Positions 18,381 through 27,991 of a DNA stretch of 64,000 nucleotides are shown in pieces. Within the stretch, counting starts at the first letter, position 1. Every line of letters begins with the position of its first letter. The position numbers and the translations under genes were made by a program. Source of the stretch: an uncultured Dorea sp. (lineage in GTDB: Bacteria > Bacillota_A > Clostridia > Lachnospirales > Lachnospiraceae); contig CAJTRM010000003.1 in assembly GCA_910578865.1 (NCBI GenBank), positions 112,142 to 176,141 on the forward strand, read 5' to 3'. The notes beneath the pieces are model-generated. The model was given only the letters and a program-made list of their open reading frames with translations, did not search any database and was not told where the DNA came from.

Positions 18381-19816
18381 ATCAGATTACTAAAAAATTA
18401 TTTCTGTATTTTATGCTGGTTGCTTCTGTACTTACGATTATTGTTTTCACAGGTTTTTATGGGATTTTCCGGTATTATAGTTTCCGCCATCATGAGAATG
18501 AACTTCAGATGAGGGCGGAGACAATTCAGTCAAGGCTGGAAGTTTTTATGAATAGTTGTGTGGGGACACAGGAACTGGGGGCATATGTAAAAGTGCTGGA
18601 TGATATTTCGATGGCAGATGCCTATTTTATTACCCGGGACGGAAAATCCTTCACCTGTCCGTGCTCCTGCAACAGTACTGTTGCAATTGAGAAGGAGCCC
18701 AATGAAAGTATCAAAGAGTTTGCAGATGAAATTTTTCTGTCAGGACAGTACACCACAAAAAAGTTCCGCAAAGAGACCGGAACAACAATTCTTTATGTCG
18801 GGATTCCCGTAAAAGAGAGTGGGAAGACTACAGCAATTGTTGCGATTGTTGATACGTTTGATATTGACCAGGGAAGTTTCTGGTTATCAGTAGGAGTTCT
18901 TTCTGCATGTCTGTTTCTGGCATTTGTTTTTTCTATTTTATTATCTTCTGTTCTGACCAGGAGATTCATGACTCCGATTCATAAAATAGCAGGTACGATC
19001 AGCGAGCTTGCAAAGGGCAACTATCAGGCTCATACAGAGGTGTATGATAACAGTGAGATTGGTATTCTGGCGCAGGAAACAGATATGCTGGCAGAAAAAC
19101 TGGCATATGCCAGTAAAGAAGAAGAACGGCTGGAACAAATACAAAAAGAGTATATTACGAATATATCACATGAGCTGCGGACACCGGTCACGGTACTTAG
19201 AAGTTCTATCGAAGCATTATATGAAGGGGTGGTGCCGGAAGAAAAGATTAAATCCTATGAAAAACAGATGCTGGTTGAGACAATTTCCCTTCAGCGTCTG
19301 ATCCATGATATGCTAGAGCTATCAAGGCTGGAAAATGAAGAATTTTTGATTGAGAAAGAAGAGACAGACCTTTTGGCGGCACTTCAGGATGCGGTAAGAA
19401 GTATTAGCCTGATTGCCGGAAAACGTAATATTACGATCCACAGAGAGGAAAGAAACGAAGAGTGGATGATTATCGGCGATTACGGGCGGCTGCGGCAGAT
19501 GTTCCTCATAGTTCTTGATAATGCAGTGAAATATTCTGAAAACGGAAGAGACGTCTGGATAGAAACAAGAGACAAGAAGGAGCATTATTATGTGGCCATT
19601 CGTGATGAGGGCTGTGGGATACCGGACGAAAAACAGAGGTTTATTTTTGATAAGTTTTACCGTTCTTTTGGAGATAAAACAAACGGAACAGGTCTTGGGC
19701 TTGCCATAATGAAAAATATTGCAAAGCACCATGGGATAGAGATCCGGTTATATAGCGAGGAGGGGAAGGGGTCTAAATTTTCCTTTATTATTCCTGTTAA
19801 AAATATCGAAAAATGA
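18377..19816 (+). CDS. Membrane sensor histidine kinase
   Basis: 479 aa. TM1 is about residues 12-32 and TM2 about 174-196, enclosing a ~140-residue extracellular sensor domain with an unusual Cys cluster (FTCPCSC, about residues 93-99). A HAMP domain follows, then the HisKA H-box NISHELRTPVTVL and an ATPase domain with N-box LDNAVKY, DEGCGIPD and NGTGLGLAI. It is the partner of the overlapping response regulator. The Cys cluster could sense metal or redox state, which is only an inference. Confidence 0.92.
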   Translation: MNQITKKLFLYFMLVASVLTIIVFTGFYGIFRYYSFRHHENELQMRAETIQSRLEVFMNSCVGTQELGAYVKVLDDISMADAYFITRDGKSFTCPCSCNSTVAIEKEPNESIKEFADEIFLSGQYTTKKFRKETGTTILYVGIPVKESGKTTAIVAIVDTFDIDQGSFWLSVGVLSACLFLAFVFSILLSSVLTRRFMTPIHKIAGTISELAKGNYQAHTEVYDNSEIGILAQETDMLAEKLAYASKEEERLEQIQKEYITNISHELRTPVTVLRSSIEALYEGVVPEEKIKSYEKQMLVETISLQRLIHDMLELSRLENEEFLIEKEETDLLAALQDAVRSISLIAGKRNITIHREERNEEWMIIGDYGRLRQMFLIVLDNAVKYSENGRDVWIETRDKKEHYYVAIRDEGCGIPDEKQRFIFDKFYRSFGDKTNGTGLGLAIMKNIAKHHGIEIRLYSEEGKGSKFSFIIPVKNIEK

Positions 19817-19846
19817 CACAAGAATGACACATTGCTATTATATGAT
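19813..19846 (+). promoter_or_regulatory. Direct-repeat response-regulator site and -10 of the ABC-exporter genes
   Basis: ATGACACA occurs at 19813-19820 and again at 19824-19831, an 11-bp period typical of PhoB/OmpR-family tandem half-sites. TATGAT (19841-19846) lies 9 bp downstream as a -10 element, replacing a -35 box. The first repeat overlaps the kinase stop codon. Confidence 0.5.
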
Positions 19847-19883
19847 AAAAATCGCAGATTTCAGAATGAAAAGGAGATATCAA

Positions 19884-20318
19884 ATGAAAAAATCAAATGA
19901 AAAAACAGGAATGATCATTGCGGTTTTAGAGGCTGTTGTCTCGTTGTTCATGATTTTGGCAGTAAAGATCATTGCGCCGGTATGTCCGGGAATGCTTGAA
20001 CTTGTTTCTGGAAAACAGGTACATATGAAATGCTACTATGCGGGGGTGGTATTTGTATTTTTTGCAGTGCTTTTGCTAATAAGTGCGGCTCTTTGTTTTG
20101 TGACAAAACAACAATTAACTTGTGGGATTATGACAATTTCCCTTGCGGTATTTGTATTTTTGACATTTCATGATTCGATAGGAGTAGGAATTTGTGCAAA
20201 CCCGGACATGGCATGTCAGATGACGGCGCCATTTGTGAAAGTCAGTGCAACAATAGAGTTGATCCTGGGTGCTGTCTCTGTGTTTTTGGCAATTCAGAAA
20301 GGTGCGGAAGAGAAATAA
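19884..20318 (+). CDS. DUF4418 family membrane protein
   Basis: 144 aa from ATG 19884 (AGGAG at 19871); the open frame reaches farther upstream without a ribosome site. Four hydrophobic segments (about residues 8-28, 50-72, 78-98, 118-138) and paired Cys residues resemble DUF4418, a family of unknown function often encoded with FtsX/LolD-type ABC transporters. Its stop overlaps the start of the permease gene (TAATG), indicating a common complex or pathway. Confidence 0.7.
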   Translation: MKKSNEKTGMIIAVLEAVVSLFMILAVKIIAPVCPGMLELVSGKQVHMKCYYAGVVFVFFAVLLLISAALCFVTKQQLTCGIMTISLAVFVFLTFHDSIGVGICANPDMACQMTAPFVKVSATIELILGAVSVFLAIQKGAEEK

Positions 20319-21544
20319 TGACTGGGGATAGAAAATTAAAAATACCTGTGATGGCAGTACAAAATTTAAAAGCAAAAAAATTCCGAACCGCATTTATGAT
20401 GTTTTTTGTGCTGCTTATGACGGCTACGTTTTTTTTTAGTACAATTTTAATGGACAATATGAAAGCAGGGATTACGAACATAACAGAAAGAATGGGTGCA
20501 GATTATATTCTGGTTCCCAAAGAAGGGACGGAGCATATACGGGAGTCATTGTTTTCAGGAACGCCGTGTTCTGTCATATTTGACAGGGTATGGGAACAGG
20601 ATGTCAGAGACGTAGAGGGGGTTGCAAGAGTATCTGCCCAGCTGTATATCGCAACATTGGCGGAATCCTGCTGTGATGCGGCAGTGCAGCTGATTGCCTT
20701 TGATGCAGAAACAGATTTTGTCGTAAAACCATGGATTGAAAAGGACAGGACACTGGATCTGAAAACCGGAGAAATTGTGATAGGGAATGATATTATTGCA
20801 GATGTGGGAGATACGTTAAAATTTTATGAGGTCAATTTCAAAGTTGCGGCAAAGTTAGAAAAGGCCGGAATGGGATACGATGATTCGGTTTTTATGACAT
20901 ATGAGACCGCAAATATGTTAAAGGATTCTCCTGCGGCAAAAGATAAGCTTCCCACGGGAGAACTTAAGGACTATGCTTCTATGCTGATGATAGACTTGTC
21001 TGAAGATCTGGAACGTAAGGAAGCTAAACTGTTAGGGATGGATATTCAGGAAGCGGGAAGTACCGGAGAGGTAATGTATGCGTGTTCAGCAGACGATCTG
21101 ATGAGTGGAATTGCATCTCAGGTAAAAAAATTTTCTGGATATGGGAATATTTTGACGTATATTATGGTGGCGGCAACAGCGCTTGCGTTGATCAGTATTT
21201 TTGTGATTACTATAAATGAAAGGAAATATGAGTTTGGCGTGTTATATACTCTTGGGGCATCGAAAAGACAGATTACAGATATCATTTTATCAGAAGCTTT
21301 GCTGATTAGTTTTATCGGAGGTGTTTTGGGTATTCTGATTTCATATTATCTGGTTGCATCTTTTAAAAATGTGATCAGTGTTAAGTTAGGAGTTCCATAT
21401 TTGGATATCAGTATCCGTCAGGCGGCCCCGGTTGCCATGCTCTGTATTGCAATTGCTGTTGTGACCGGAATGATTGCGGCGGTATGTTCGTCATATCGAA
21501 TAAGCAGAAATGAAATATACTGTTTGATCAGGGAGTGCGAATAA
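20318..21544 (+). CDS. ABC transporter permease, FtsX/MacB-like
   Basis: About 408 aa from ATG 20318, which overlaps the previous stop. An upstream extension of the frame lies inside DUF4418 and is rejected. One N-terminal helix (about residues 20-40), a large extracytoplasmic MacB_PCD-like domain (about 45-270) and three C-terminal helices form the usual FtsX topology. It pairs with the ATPase that starts 1 bp after its stop. Such systems extrude peptides, lipids or metals/heme, or take part in envelope processes. Substrate unknown. Confidence 0.82.
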   Translation: MTGDRKLKIPVMAVQNLKAKKFRTAFMMFFVLLMTATFFFSTILMDNMKAGITNITERMGADYILVPKEGTEHIRESLFSGTPCSVIFDRVWEQDVRDVEGVARVSAQLYIATLAESCCDAAVQLIAFDAETDFVVKPWIEKDRTLDLKTGEIVIGNDIIADVGDTLKFYEVNFKVAAKLEKAGMGYDDSVFMTYETANMLKDSPAAKDKLPTGELKDYASMLMIDLSEDLERKEAKLLGMDIQEAGSTGEVMYACSADDLMSGIASQVKKFSGYGNILTYIMVAATALALISIFVITINERKYEFGVLYTLGASKRQITDIILSEALLISFIGGVLGILISYYLVASFKNVISVKLGVPYLDISIRQAAPVAMLCIAIAVVTGMIAAVCSSYRISRNEIYCLIRECE

Positions 21545-22201
21545 ATGATAAAAGTTAAAAATCTGACAAGAAATTTCTCAAGAAATCATCAAAACTTTAA
21601 CGCTGTAAATAACATATCCCTGCAGGTCAGGAAAGGAGAACTTGCGGCTGTCATAGGACATTCCGGAAGCGGAAAAACAACATTGTTCAATATGCTTGCC
21701 GGACTGATCCGCCCTACGTCCGGGGAAATATTTATTGACGGAGTGGATTTTACCGCCATGTCAGGAGAAAAGCAATCGGCATTCCGAAATAAGAATATCG
21801 GGTATGTTGTGCAAAGCCAGAGTCTGCTGAATAATTTTACTATTTTGGACAACATCTGTATGCCGGCTTATTTATCCCGGGATATTACTAAATTTAAAGA
21901 CCGCGCAATGCATCTTCTGAAAGAAATCGGCCTTGAGGATCTGGCGCAGGAGTATCCGCGGAATCTTTCGGGAGGAGAGATCCGTCGGGTCTCGATAGCG
22001 CGTGCAATGCTGAATCATCCCAAAATACTTCTTGCCGATGAACCGACAAGTAACCTTGATTCAGAAAATGCTCACAAGGTAATGTCAATGATTCAGAATA
22101 TCAGTAATTCAGGGACTACAGTGCTGCTTAGTACCCATGAGATGGAATATCTTGATTATGCAGATACCGTACTTAGGATGGAAAACGGAGAAATAAAATA
22201 A
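21545..22201 (+). CDS. ABC transporter ATP-binding protein (LolD/MacB type)
   Basis: 218 aa. Walker A GHSGSGKTT (about residue 37), Q-loop VVQSQSLL, signature LSGGEIRRVSIARA, Walker B ILLADEPTSNLD and the H-loop LSTHEM are all present. It energises the FtsX-like permease encoded immediately upstream. It is the last gene of the two-component/DUF4418/ABC cluster and faces the convergent araC-type regulator. Confidence 0.92.
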   Translation: MIKVKNLTRNFSRNHQNFNAVNNISLQVRKGELAAVIGHSGSGKTTLFNMLAGLIRPTSGEIFIDGVDFTAMSGEKQSAFRNKNIGYVVQSQSLLNNFTILDNICMPAYLSRDITKFKDRAMHLLKEIGLEDLAQEYPRNLSGGEIRRVSIARAMLNHPKILLADEPTSNLDSENAHKVMSMIQNISNSGTTVLLSTHEMEYLDYADTVLRMENGEIK

Positions 22202-22230
22202 AACTACATAAGCTTATTTTGTGTCTGATC

Positions 22231-23763
22231 TTATTCTGCGGCATTTTCCTGCATAAATTCTTTGGGAGAATAGCCGCAGAAAGCTTTAAAACGCTTGCTG
22301 AAGTAAAAAACATCTGTATATCCGACGGCCTCTGCCACCTCTGTCACCTTATACTGCCCGGTCTTCAGAAGATTCTTTGCCTCTGTCATACGCAGTGTTG
22401 TAAGGAACTGCAGGATGGAGGTATGGTTTACCTTCTTAAACACACTTCCCATATAAGATACATTCAATTGAAAATAGACGGCAAGGCTTGTCACAGTCAG
22501 GTCAGGCTCCGGATAATGTTCCATCAGATAGTGGATGATGTTCTTGCTCAGTCGGAGATCAGAGGGAACTGCCTCTGTGCTTTTCATATAATTCAGCCCG
22601 TAATGTGTGACAACGGACTGGATCTCTTCCAGCCGGTATTCCTCTGCGATGACTGACTGTGTGTAGTCTCCGGGAAGAGGGCGGTAGTTTTTCCGGGAAG
22701 AATACCTGACAGAAAAGGTTCCGAAGATCTCCATAACAGCCAGATGAAAATATTCCACAGATTTTCTCTGTGCAATTGTCCGGAAAAGTTCCCCGATAAA
22801 AGAGCAAAAGCCCTCTGTATCAGAGGCATTGAGATACTGCATCAGGGGATGCCGTATGCCTTCAATCCCTGACGTGTTAGATTCAGGGAGAGAAGAGGGG
22901 CAGAAGGAAGCTGAAAAGGAGGACAGGTTTCCCGTATTGGAAAAGAATCGATAGTCCAACCCGTTCAGAGCACATTTCAGGTGGCTGTCCCAGTCTGTGT
23001 GCACATCAAAAAGCTCCCCGAAATAATAGTAAAAGCGGGCGGAGGAGCCCTGAAAGAATTTTTTGCAGTGGTACTGGCAGAGTGGCTCTGATACATCGTC
23101 CTCCAGGAAGAACTGGATATAAAAAATGTGGTCGCTCTCTATAAAATATTCACACTCTATATTCTGGGTATATAACACCGTGATCAGGTCTTTCGCAGTC
23201 CGGCTGCACTCTGTGTCAACAAAAAAGGAACAGAACATGCAATAATTAGCTGACGCCAGCTCAGGATAGCTGTCTGCCAACGCCCGGAAAGAAATTTTTT
23301 TCCGCAGGACCTGGCTGAGCTGCATGCTTTTTTCGTAACGGGTCAGGCTGTCCAGCCGCCGGATTTCAAGTCTTCTTTTCTGAATGACGTTTATGCAGCG
23401 CCGGATGGTGGAATTTAAAGTATCGGAATCCACAGGCTTCAGAAGATAATCGAAGACATGATAGCGAAGTGTCTTCTGGGCGTATGCAAAATCATCAAAG
23501 CCGGAGAGGATGATCACTTTGGTATCCGGACAGTTCTGGTGAAGAAATTGTGCTGCATCAAGGCCTGACACCCTGGGCATCTGGATATCAAGAAGGACAA
23601 TATCTGCCCGGTTTCCGGCAAAATAATCTATGACCTCCTGGCCGTTCTCGAAATCACCGGCCAATTCAAGTCCCAGGTTTTCATAATCAATGATCTTTAT
23701 TAATTTCCGGCGTATATAATATTCGTCGTCTGCAACTATGATCTTATATTTCATCTGATCCAT
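22231..23763 (-). CDS. AraC-type response regulator (YesN-like)
   Basis: 510 aa on the minus strand. The N-terminal receiver has DDEYYIRRKL and the phospho-acceptor Asp in IVLLDIQMPRVSG. A long middle region (about 130-400) of unknown fold follows, with two AraC helix-turn-helix motifs at the C-terminus (LTVTSLAVYFQLNVSYMGSV, and the family signature with AVGYTDVFYFSKRFK). It overlaps the kinase gene by 20 bp. The divergent sugar operon at 25691 is the probable target; a 20-bp-spaced direct repeat lies in its promoter region. Confidence 0.92.
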   Translation of the reverse strand: MDQMKYKIIVADDEYYIRRKLIKIIDYENLGLELAGDFENGQEVIDYFAGNRADIVLLDIQMPRVSGLDAAQFLHQNCPDTKVIILSGFDDFAYAQKTLRYHVFDYLLKPVDSDTLNSTIRRCINVIQKRRLEIRRLDSLTRYEKSMQLSQVLRKKISFRALADSYPELASANYCMFCSFFVDTECSRTAKDLITVLYTQNIECEYFIESDHIFYIQFFLEDDVSEPLCQYHCKKFFQGSSARFYYYFGELFDVHTDWDSHLKCALNGLDYRFFSNTGNLSSFSASFCPSSLPESNTSGIEGIRHPLMQYLNASDTEGFCSFIGELFRTIAQRKSVEYFHLAVMEIFGTFSVRYSSRKNYRPLPGDYTQSVIAEEYRLEEIQSVVTHYGLNYMKSTEAVPSDLRLSKNIIHYLMEHYPEPDLTVTSLAVYFQLNVSYMGSVFKKVNHTSILQFLTTLRMTEAKNLLKTGQYKVTEVAEAVGYTDVFYFSKRFKAFCGYSPKEFMQENAAE

Positions 23764-25480
23764 CTGTACTGCTCCGTTTCTGTTTTGGAATTAAAATCGT
23801 TGTTTCCAGGCCTCCGGATTGTATATTCTGCATAGTAATGCCGTAATCATCCCCATAATGCATAAGGATTCTTTTTTGGATGCTTTTTATTCCGAAATGA
23901 CCTTCCTCTGCTGCCGCAATCTGCTTTAAGGCGCCGGCGGCCATGCCGGGGCCGTTGTCCCTGATTGTGAAGGCAATGTGTAAGTCCGACTCCCGGACGG
24001 ATACGGCAATCTGTCCGAAGCCGTCCATTTCCTTGATACCGTGGTAGATACTGTTTTCGATGACCGGCTGGAGCAGCAGCTTCAGGCAGCAGTAATTGTT
24101 AAGGCTCTCCGGGCAGTCAACAAAGAAAGCGAATTTATTTACATATCGGATCTGCATGATATTGACATAGGCCTGTGTAAGCTTAAGTTCCTCTTGAATG
24201 GTAACAAACAGATTTCCGCCGCTTAAGCTGTGCCTGTAAAAATCAGACAGGCTGCCCACAAGGGAGATCAGCGTGTCGGTTTCCTCCAGGGAGGCCAGAG
24301 AGCCGATATTATCGAGGGTATTATAGAGAAAATGTGGGTTCACCTGCTGCTGCAGAAGATCCAGACATAACCGGTCTTTTTCCTTTTGTGAGACGACCAG
24401 ATCGTGAGTCAGCTTTTCCTGGGCCAGGAGCATACTGTCAAATTCGCTGAAAAGCAGTTTCAGGTCGGCGTCTTCAGGCACGTTGTTTAACGGGATCCAG
24501 TTTCCGCACTTTACCTTCCGGATATGGCTGATAAGTAAATACAGCGGTTTTGTGATGGTCTCACTGATTCTTCTGGAGATCACCATAGAAGTCATAAGGA
24601 ACAGCACACTGACAATAAGAGTGACGAGTAAAATAAGGTACAGCGGTTTGTAAAAGGCCAGGAGATGGATTTCGTTTACGATAAACCAGTCAAGCTGCGC
24701 TACGCGGGACACAAAACAGATAGAACCGCTGCCGGAGCGAAACTGTTCCGGCACTGCTCCGCCATATTTTTCCAGGGGAGGGAATTTTTCTCCGAGAGGC
24801 CAGGCGCCGTCGGTGCTCACGATTATTCCCTTTTGGTCTGTGATAAATAGCTTGCTTGTGTCAGAGGTGTTCTGAGCGTAGAGTGAGCGGATATCCTTTT
24901 CGGCTATGGAGATTTCAATATAACCAAGCTTCTTTCCCGTTGATATCTCGTAAAAAGGCCTTAACAGGGACAGTGCCTGTATTTCTGACTTAAAATTAAA
25001 GTTGGAATATTTTTGTGTGACTGCAAATGTAAACCCATCCTTTACCATCAATGTTTTCAAGTCTGCGGGACTGGCGGCCACAGCGGTTGAGGCAATGCAG
25101 GAGCAGTCGTCTGCATATATGGCAGCAGAATGAATATACGGAATGGTCTGAAGGAATTTCCGCATTTCCGAACGCAGCTGAGTACGGTCGGTCTCTGTAT
25201 AGGGGATCCCGGGGGTTTCATAGTTCTTCACATTTTTCTGGATATTTGTGTCACTGATCATCATTTTAGAATAATTGTCCATCGAGGTAAGATAGAAATT
25301 CAGCTGGTTATTTATGGAATTCAGCTGCTTTACGGAGGAATCTGCCTGCATGGACATAAAATAATAATAGTAAACAAGAGACACCATAACGAGAAGCAGG
25401 ACGATAACACTGCTTGTCAAGGCGCTCATGGAAAGAAAAAATTTAGTTTTCAGTGAGGTCTCCTGTTTTCGCTTTTTCAT
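23744..25480 (-). CDS. YesM-type sensor histidine kinase
   Basis: About 578 aa. The Met at 25480 (MKKRKQETSLKTKFFLS) starts the usual N-terminus, and the 21 codons upstream are rejected. TM1 lies near residues 16-38 and TM2 near 275-300, with an extracellular Cache-like sensor between. HAMP follows. The His_kinase domain has QQQVNPHFLYNTLDNI, where the His is phosphorylated, and HATPase motifs RDNGPGM and GIKSIQKRI. It should sense an extracellular sugar or the loaded binding protein of the neighbouring operon. Confidence 0.9.
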   Translation of the reverse strand: MKKRKQETSLKTKFFLSMSALTSSVIVLLLVMVSLVYYYYFMSMQADSSVKQLNSINNQLNFYLTSMDNYSKMMISDTNIQKNVKNYETPGIPYTETDRTQLRSEMRKFLQTIPYIHSAAIYADDCSCIASTAVAASPADLKTLMVKDGFTFAVTQKYSNFNFKSEIQALSLLRPFYEISTGKKLGYIEISIAEKDIRSLYAQNTSDTSKLFITDQKGIIVSTDGAWPLGEKFPPLEKYGGAVPEQFRSGSGSICFVSRVAQLDWFIVNEIHLLAFYKPLYLILLVTLIVSVLFLMTSMVISRRISETITKPLYLLISHIRKVKCGNWIPLNNVPEDADLKLLFSEFDSMLLAQEKLTHDLVVSQKEKDRLCLDLLQQQVNPHFLYNTLDNIGSLASLEETDTLISLVGSLSDFYRHSLSGGNLFVTIQEELKLTQAYVNIMQIRYVNKFAFFVDCPESLNNYCCLKLLLQPVIENSIYHGIKEMDGFGQIAVSVRESDLHIAFTIRDNGPGMAAGALKQIAAAEEGHFGIKSIQKRILMHYGDDYGITMQNIQSGGLETTILIPKQKRSSTDGSDEI

Positions 25481-25573
25481 GTAAGCCACTACTTTCAGAT
25501 TAATGTTACAATTACTATAATATGATGGTTTTTCATGTGTCAAGAATCTGAGGATAAGTTCATTTTTTCACTG

Positions 25574-25636
25574 ATAAAATGTCCATGCAGCCAATAAAAT
25601 ATCCATGTTATCCGAAAGGATTTCCACATAAAATCA
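25574..25636 (+). promoter_or_regulatory. Direct repeats and promoter of the second sugar operon
   Basis: ATAAAATGTCCATG (25574-25587) and ATAAAATATCCATG (25594-25607) match in 13 of 14 bases with a 20-bp period, as expected for an AraC-type dimer. A -10-like TAAAAT follows at about 25631. The response regulator encoded divergently is the likely binder. Confidence 0.55.
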
Positions 25637-25690
25637 GTTCATAGGCCGACGGGCCCAAGGAGAAGAAAAGAAAAGAAAAGGAGAAAAACT

Positions 25691-27028
25691 ATGAGAAAAG
25701 GAAAAAGACTGATTTCTGCATTGATGGTATTCGTTCTGGGATTAGCGCTTCTGTCAGGGTGCGGAAAGAAAAGTGACGGAGATCGCAAAGCAGACGGGGA
25801 ATCCGGGGGAGATAAGGTGACAATCCGGATTTTAACAAGGATTGCGGGGACATCGAAACAGACGCAGTTGTACAACGAGATTCTGGACGAGTTCAGGAGC
25901 GACCACCCGGAAGTTGAGATCGTTGATAATTCACAGAGTGATGAGAGTGCTTTTAATAATCTGATCGCATCGGATATTGCCTCCGGAGATATGGCCAACA
26001 TATTCCGTATCCAGGGTGTGGCCAACCTGTCGGATTATATTGATAACGGTCTGATCAAGGATGTTTCCTCTTATCTGGAGGAAGATGAAGAATGGGGAAG
26101 CGGGTTCACCGAAGGGGCTCTGAATTATTTTAAGGTGCCGGGGCATGACGGAGTCTATGCGATCCCGATGGAGTCCGGAACGATCAGTTTCTACTATAAT
26201 AAAGAGCTGCTTGATAAGGCCGGGATCAAAAAGTTCCCGGAAACATGGACGGAGCTTTTAGATGCGGTTAAGAAGCTGAATGCTGTTGATGTAACCCCGA
26301 TTGCCATGGGCGCGCAGTCCACGTATATGGCAGGGCATTTACATGATTCCATCTTCTATAAATGGCTCGGTACAGATGCGGCCAAGGAGCTGGGCGGCAG
26401 AGAGCGGAACTGGACGGACGAGGATGTAGTTCAGACACTCCAGTTTGTCAAGGATCTGGTTGAGGCGGGGGCATTTGACCCGAACGCTGCGGGCCTTACA
26501 GATGAGATGGCTCTGACACAGTTCCGTGAGGGCGAGGCGGCCATGATCCTTACCGGCCTGTGGAACATTGACAGTTTTATGGATCCTTCCCTTACCCCGG
26601 TCTGCGATCAGATAGAGACTGCAAATTTCCCGTATTTTGTGGAAAAACCGGAGTTCAAAAATGAAAATATGCAGACCATCGGCTCTTATATGATCAGCGG
26701 TAAGCTGGAGGGAGAGGAACTGGATCTGACGATGGAACTGATCAAGAGACTGACCGATGCGGACGCGGCAAAATTATTTGCCGAGGAGGCCGGAGTGTTG
26801 ATTCCGAGAAATGATATTACGCTGGATGAAGCGGGAGTTCCGAGATTGCTGGTAGATAATATCAGAATGAGTGAAAATAATACAGGTATCGGCGTGGATG
26901 TCTTTGATTTTGACCCGATCGCGTCCATGCAGGACAGGACGCGAAACTCCATTGTAAGTATGTTTATCAATGCTTCTGCTTCGGATGCCGCAAACGAGAT
27001 CCAGGCTGAGGTGGATGCCGCGAAGTAA
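25691..27028 (+). CDS. Sugar ABC transporter substrate-binding lipoprotein
   Basis: 445 aa with a lipoprotein signal peptide ending LLSGC (Cys24) and a family-1 solute-binding fold rich in Asp/Glu/Trp. It is preceded by AAGGAG and lies opposite the YesMN genes. It should bind an oligosaccharide for the two permeases downstream. The hydrolase genes at the operon end suggest an acetylated or otherwise decorated glycan. No ATPase gene is present. Confidence 0.88.
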   Translation: MRKGKRLISALMVFVLGLALLSGCGKKSDGDRKADGESGGDKVTIRILTRIAGTSKQTQLYNEILDEFRSDHPEVEIVDNSQSDESAFNNLIASDIASGDMANIFRIQGVANLSDYIDNGLIKDVSSYLEEDEEWGSGFTEGALNYFKVPGHDGVYAIPMESGTISFYYNKELLDKAGIKKFPETWTELLDAVKKLNAVDVTPIAMGAQSTYMAGHLHDSIFYKWLGTDAAKELGGRERNWTDEDVVQTLQFVKDLVEAGAFDPNAAGLTDEMALTQFREGEAAMILTGLWNIDSFMDPSLTPVCDQIETANFPYFVEKPEFKNENMQTIGSYMISGKLEGEELDLTMELIKRLTDADAAKLFAEEAGVLIPRNDITLDEAGVPRLLVDNIRMSENNTGIGVDVFDFDPIASMQDRTRNSIVSMFINASASDAANEIQAEVDAAK

Positions 27029-27036
27029 AGTCTGAC

Positions 27037-27087
27037 GCCATCTGTCCGGGCGGGGAAATTCCGCAGTGTCGGGCAGGTGGCTTTTTT
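27037..27087 (+). terminator. Attenuating terminator between binding protein and permease
   Basis: GCCATCTGTCCG (27037-27048) pairs fully (two G-U) with CGGGCAGGTGGC (27070-27081), followed by six T. It sits within the operon, so partial termination would make more binding protein than permease. Confidence 0.75.
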
Positions 27088-27098
27088 GAGGAGAGACT

Positions 27099-27989
27099 AT
27101 GTTAAAAATTAGAAATAAAAAAGATATTCTTATAATTCTTTGTTTTCTGATTCCGGCAGTTTTGATCTACACTGTATTTCAGATGATACCGCTGCTCCAG
27201 TCCGTCTATTTTTCCGTGACGGACTGGAACGGGATTGCCGGATCTGATATTCAGTTTGTAGGACTTGAAAATTTTAAAACGATATTTGCAAGTCCGGATT
27301 TCCGGCTGGCTCTGAAGAATATGTTGAAAATGGTCGTGTTCAGCGTTCTGTTTCACACACCGGTGGCCCTGCTTCTGGCGGCTGCCCTGAATACCGGCTG
27401 CCGGGGCTTCCGGTTTTTCAAGGCGATGTATTTCGTACCTACGGTATTCCCGCTGGCAGCAGTGGGCCTGATGTGGTATTTCATTTTCATGCCTACAGGG
27501 GCGCTGAATGCATTTCTGGAGGCTGCAGGGCTCCAGGAGCTGGCAGCCCCCTGGCTGGTAAATGGGGATACAGCCATGAATATGATCGTCTTTGTAAATA
27601 TATGGGCAGGGATCGGCTATTACATGGTGATCCTGCTGGCCGGCCTGACCGCTATACCGGAGGAAATCTATGATGCGGCGGCTATCGACGGTGCGGGGAC
27701 GGTAAAGAAGTTCTTTTATGTTACGGTACCGATGTTAAAAAATGTGATATTTGTATGTGTTTTAATTGATATCATGGGGTCTGTGAAGGTGTTTGACCTG
27801 GTCTATGCAATGACGGGCGGAGGCCCCAACGGATTGACAAATCTTCCCACGACACTTTTGTACAATGAAGCATTTAAGTATAAGCATTACGGACAGGGAA
27901 GCGCCATCGGGATTACGATTCTGATGATCTGCCTTGCAGGGACTCTGGCTGCCAATTCTATTCAGCGCAGATATGAGAAGGAGGACTGA
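27099..27989 (+). CDS. Sugar ABC transporter permease (CUT1, MalF-like)
   Basis: 296 aa with six predicted helices. The EAA loop IYDAAAIDGAG near residue 190 and TGGGPNGLT near 245 are characteristic. It lies 11 nt after a leaky terminator and 2 nt before the second permease gene. Confidence 0.9.
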   Translation: MLKIRNKKDILIILCFLIPAVLIYTVFQMIPLLQSVYFSVTDWNGIAGSDIQFVGLENFKTIFASPDFRLALKNMLKMVVFSVLFHTPVALLLAAALNTGCRGFRFFKAMYFVPTVFPLAAVGLMWYFIFMPTGALNAFLEAAGLQELAAPWLVNGDTAMNMIVFVNIWAGIGYYMVILLAGLTAIPEEIYDAAAIDGAGTVKKFFYVTVPMLKNVIFVCVLIDIMGSVKVFDLVYAMTGGGPNGLTNLPTTLLYNEAFKYKHYGQGSAIGITILMICLAGTLAANSIQRRYEKED

Positions 27990-27991
27990 CA

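Noticed and set aside
22195..22230. Bidirectional terminator between the ABC ATPase and the araC-type gene
   Set aside because: Only a weak A/T stem (AAAATAA/TTATTTT) is present; I cannot support a terminator there.
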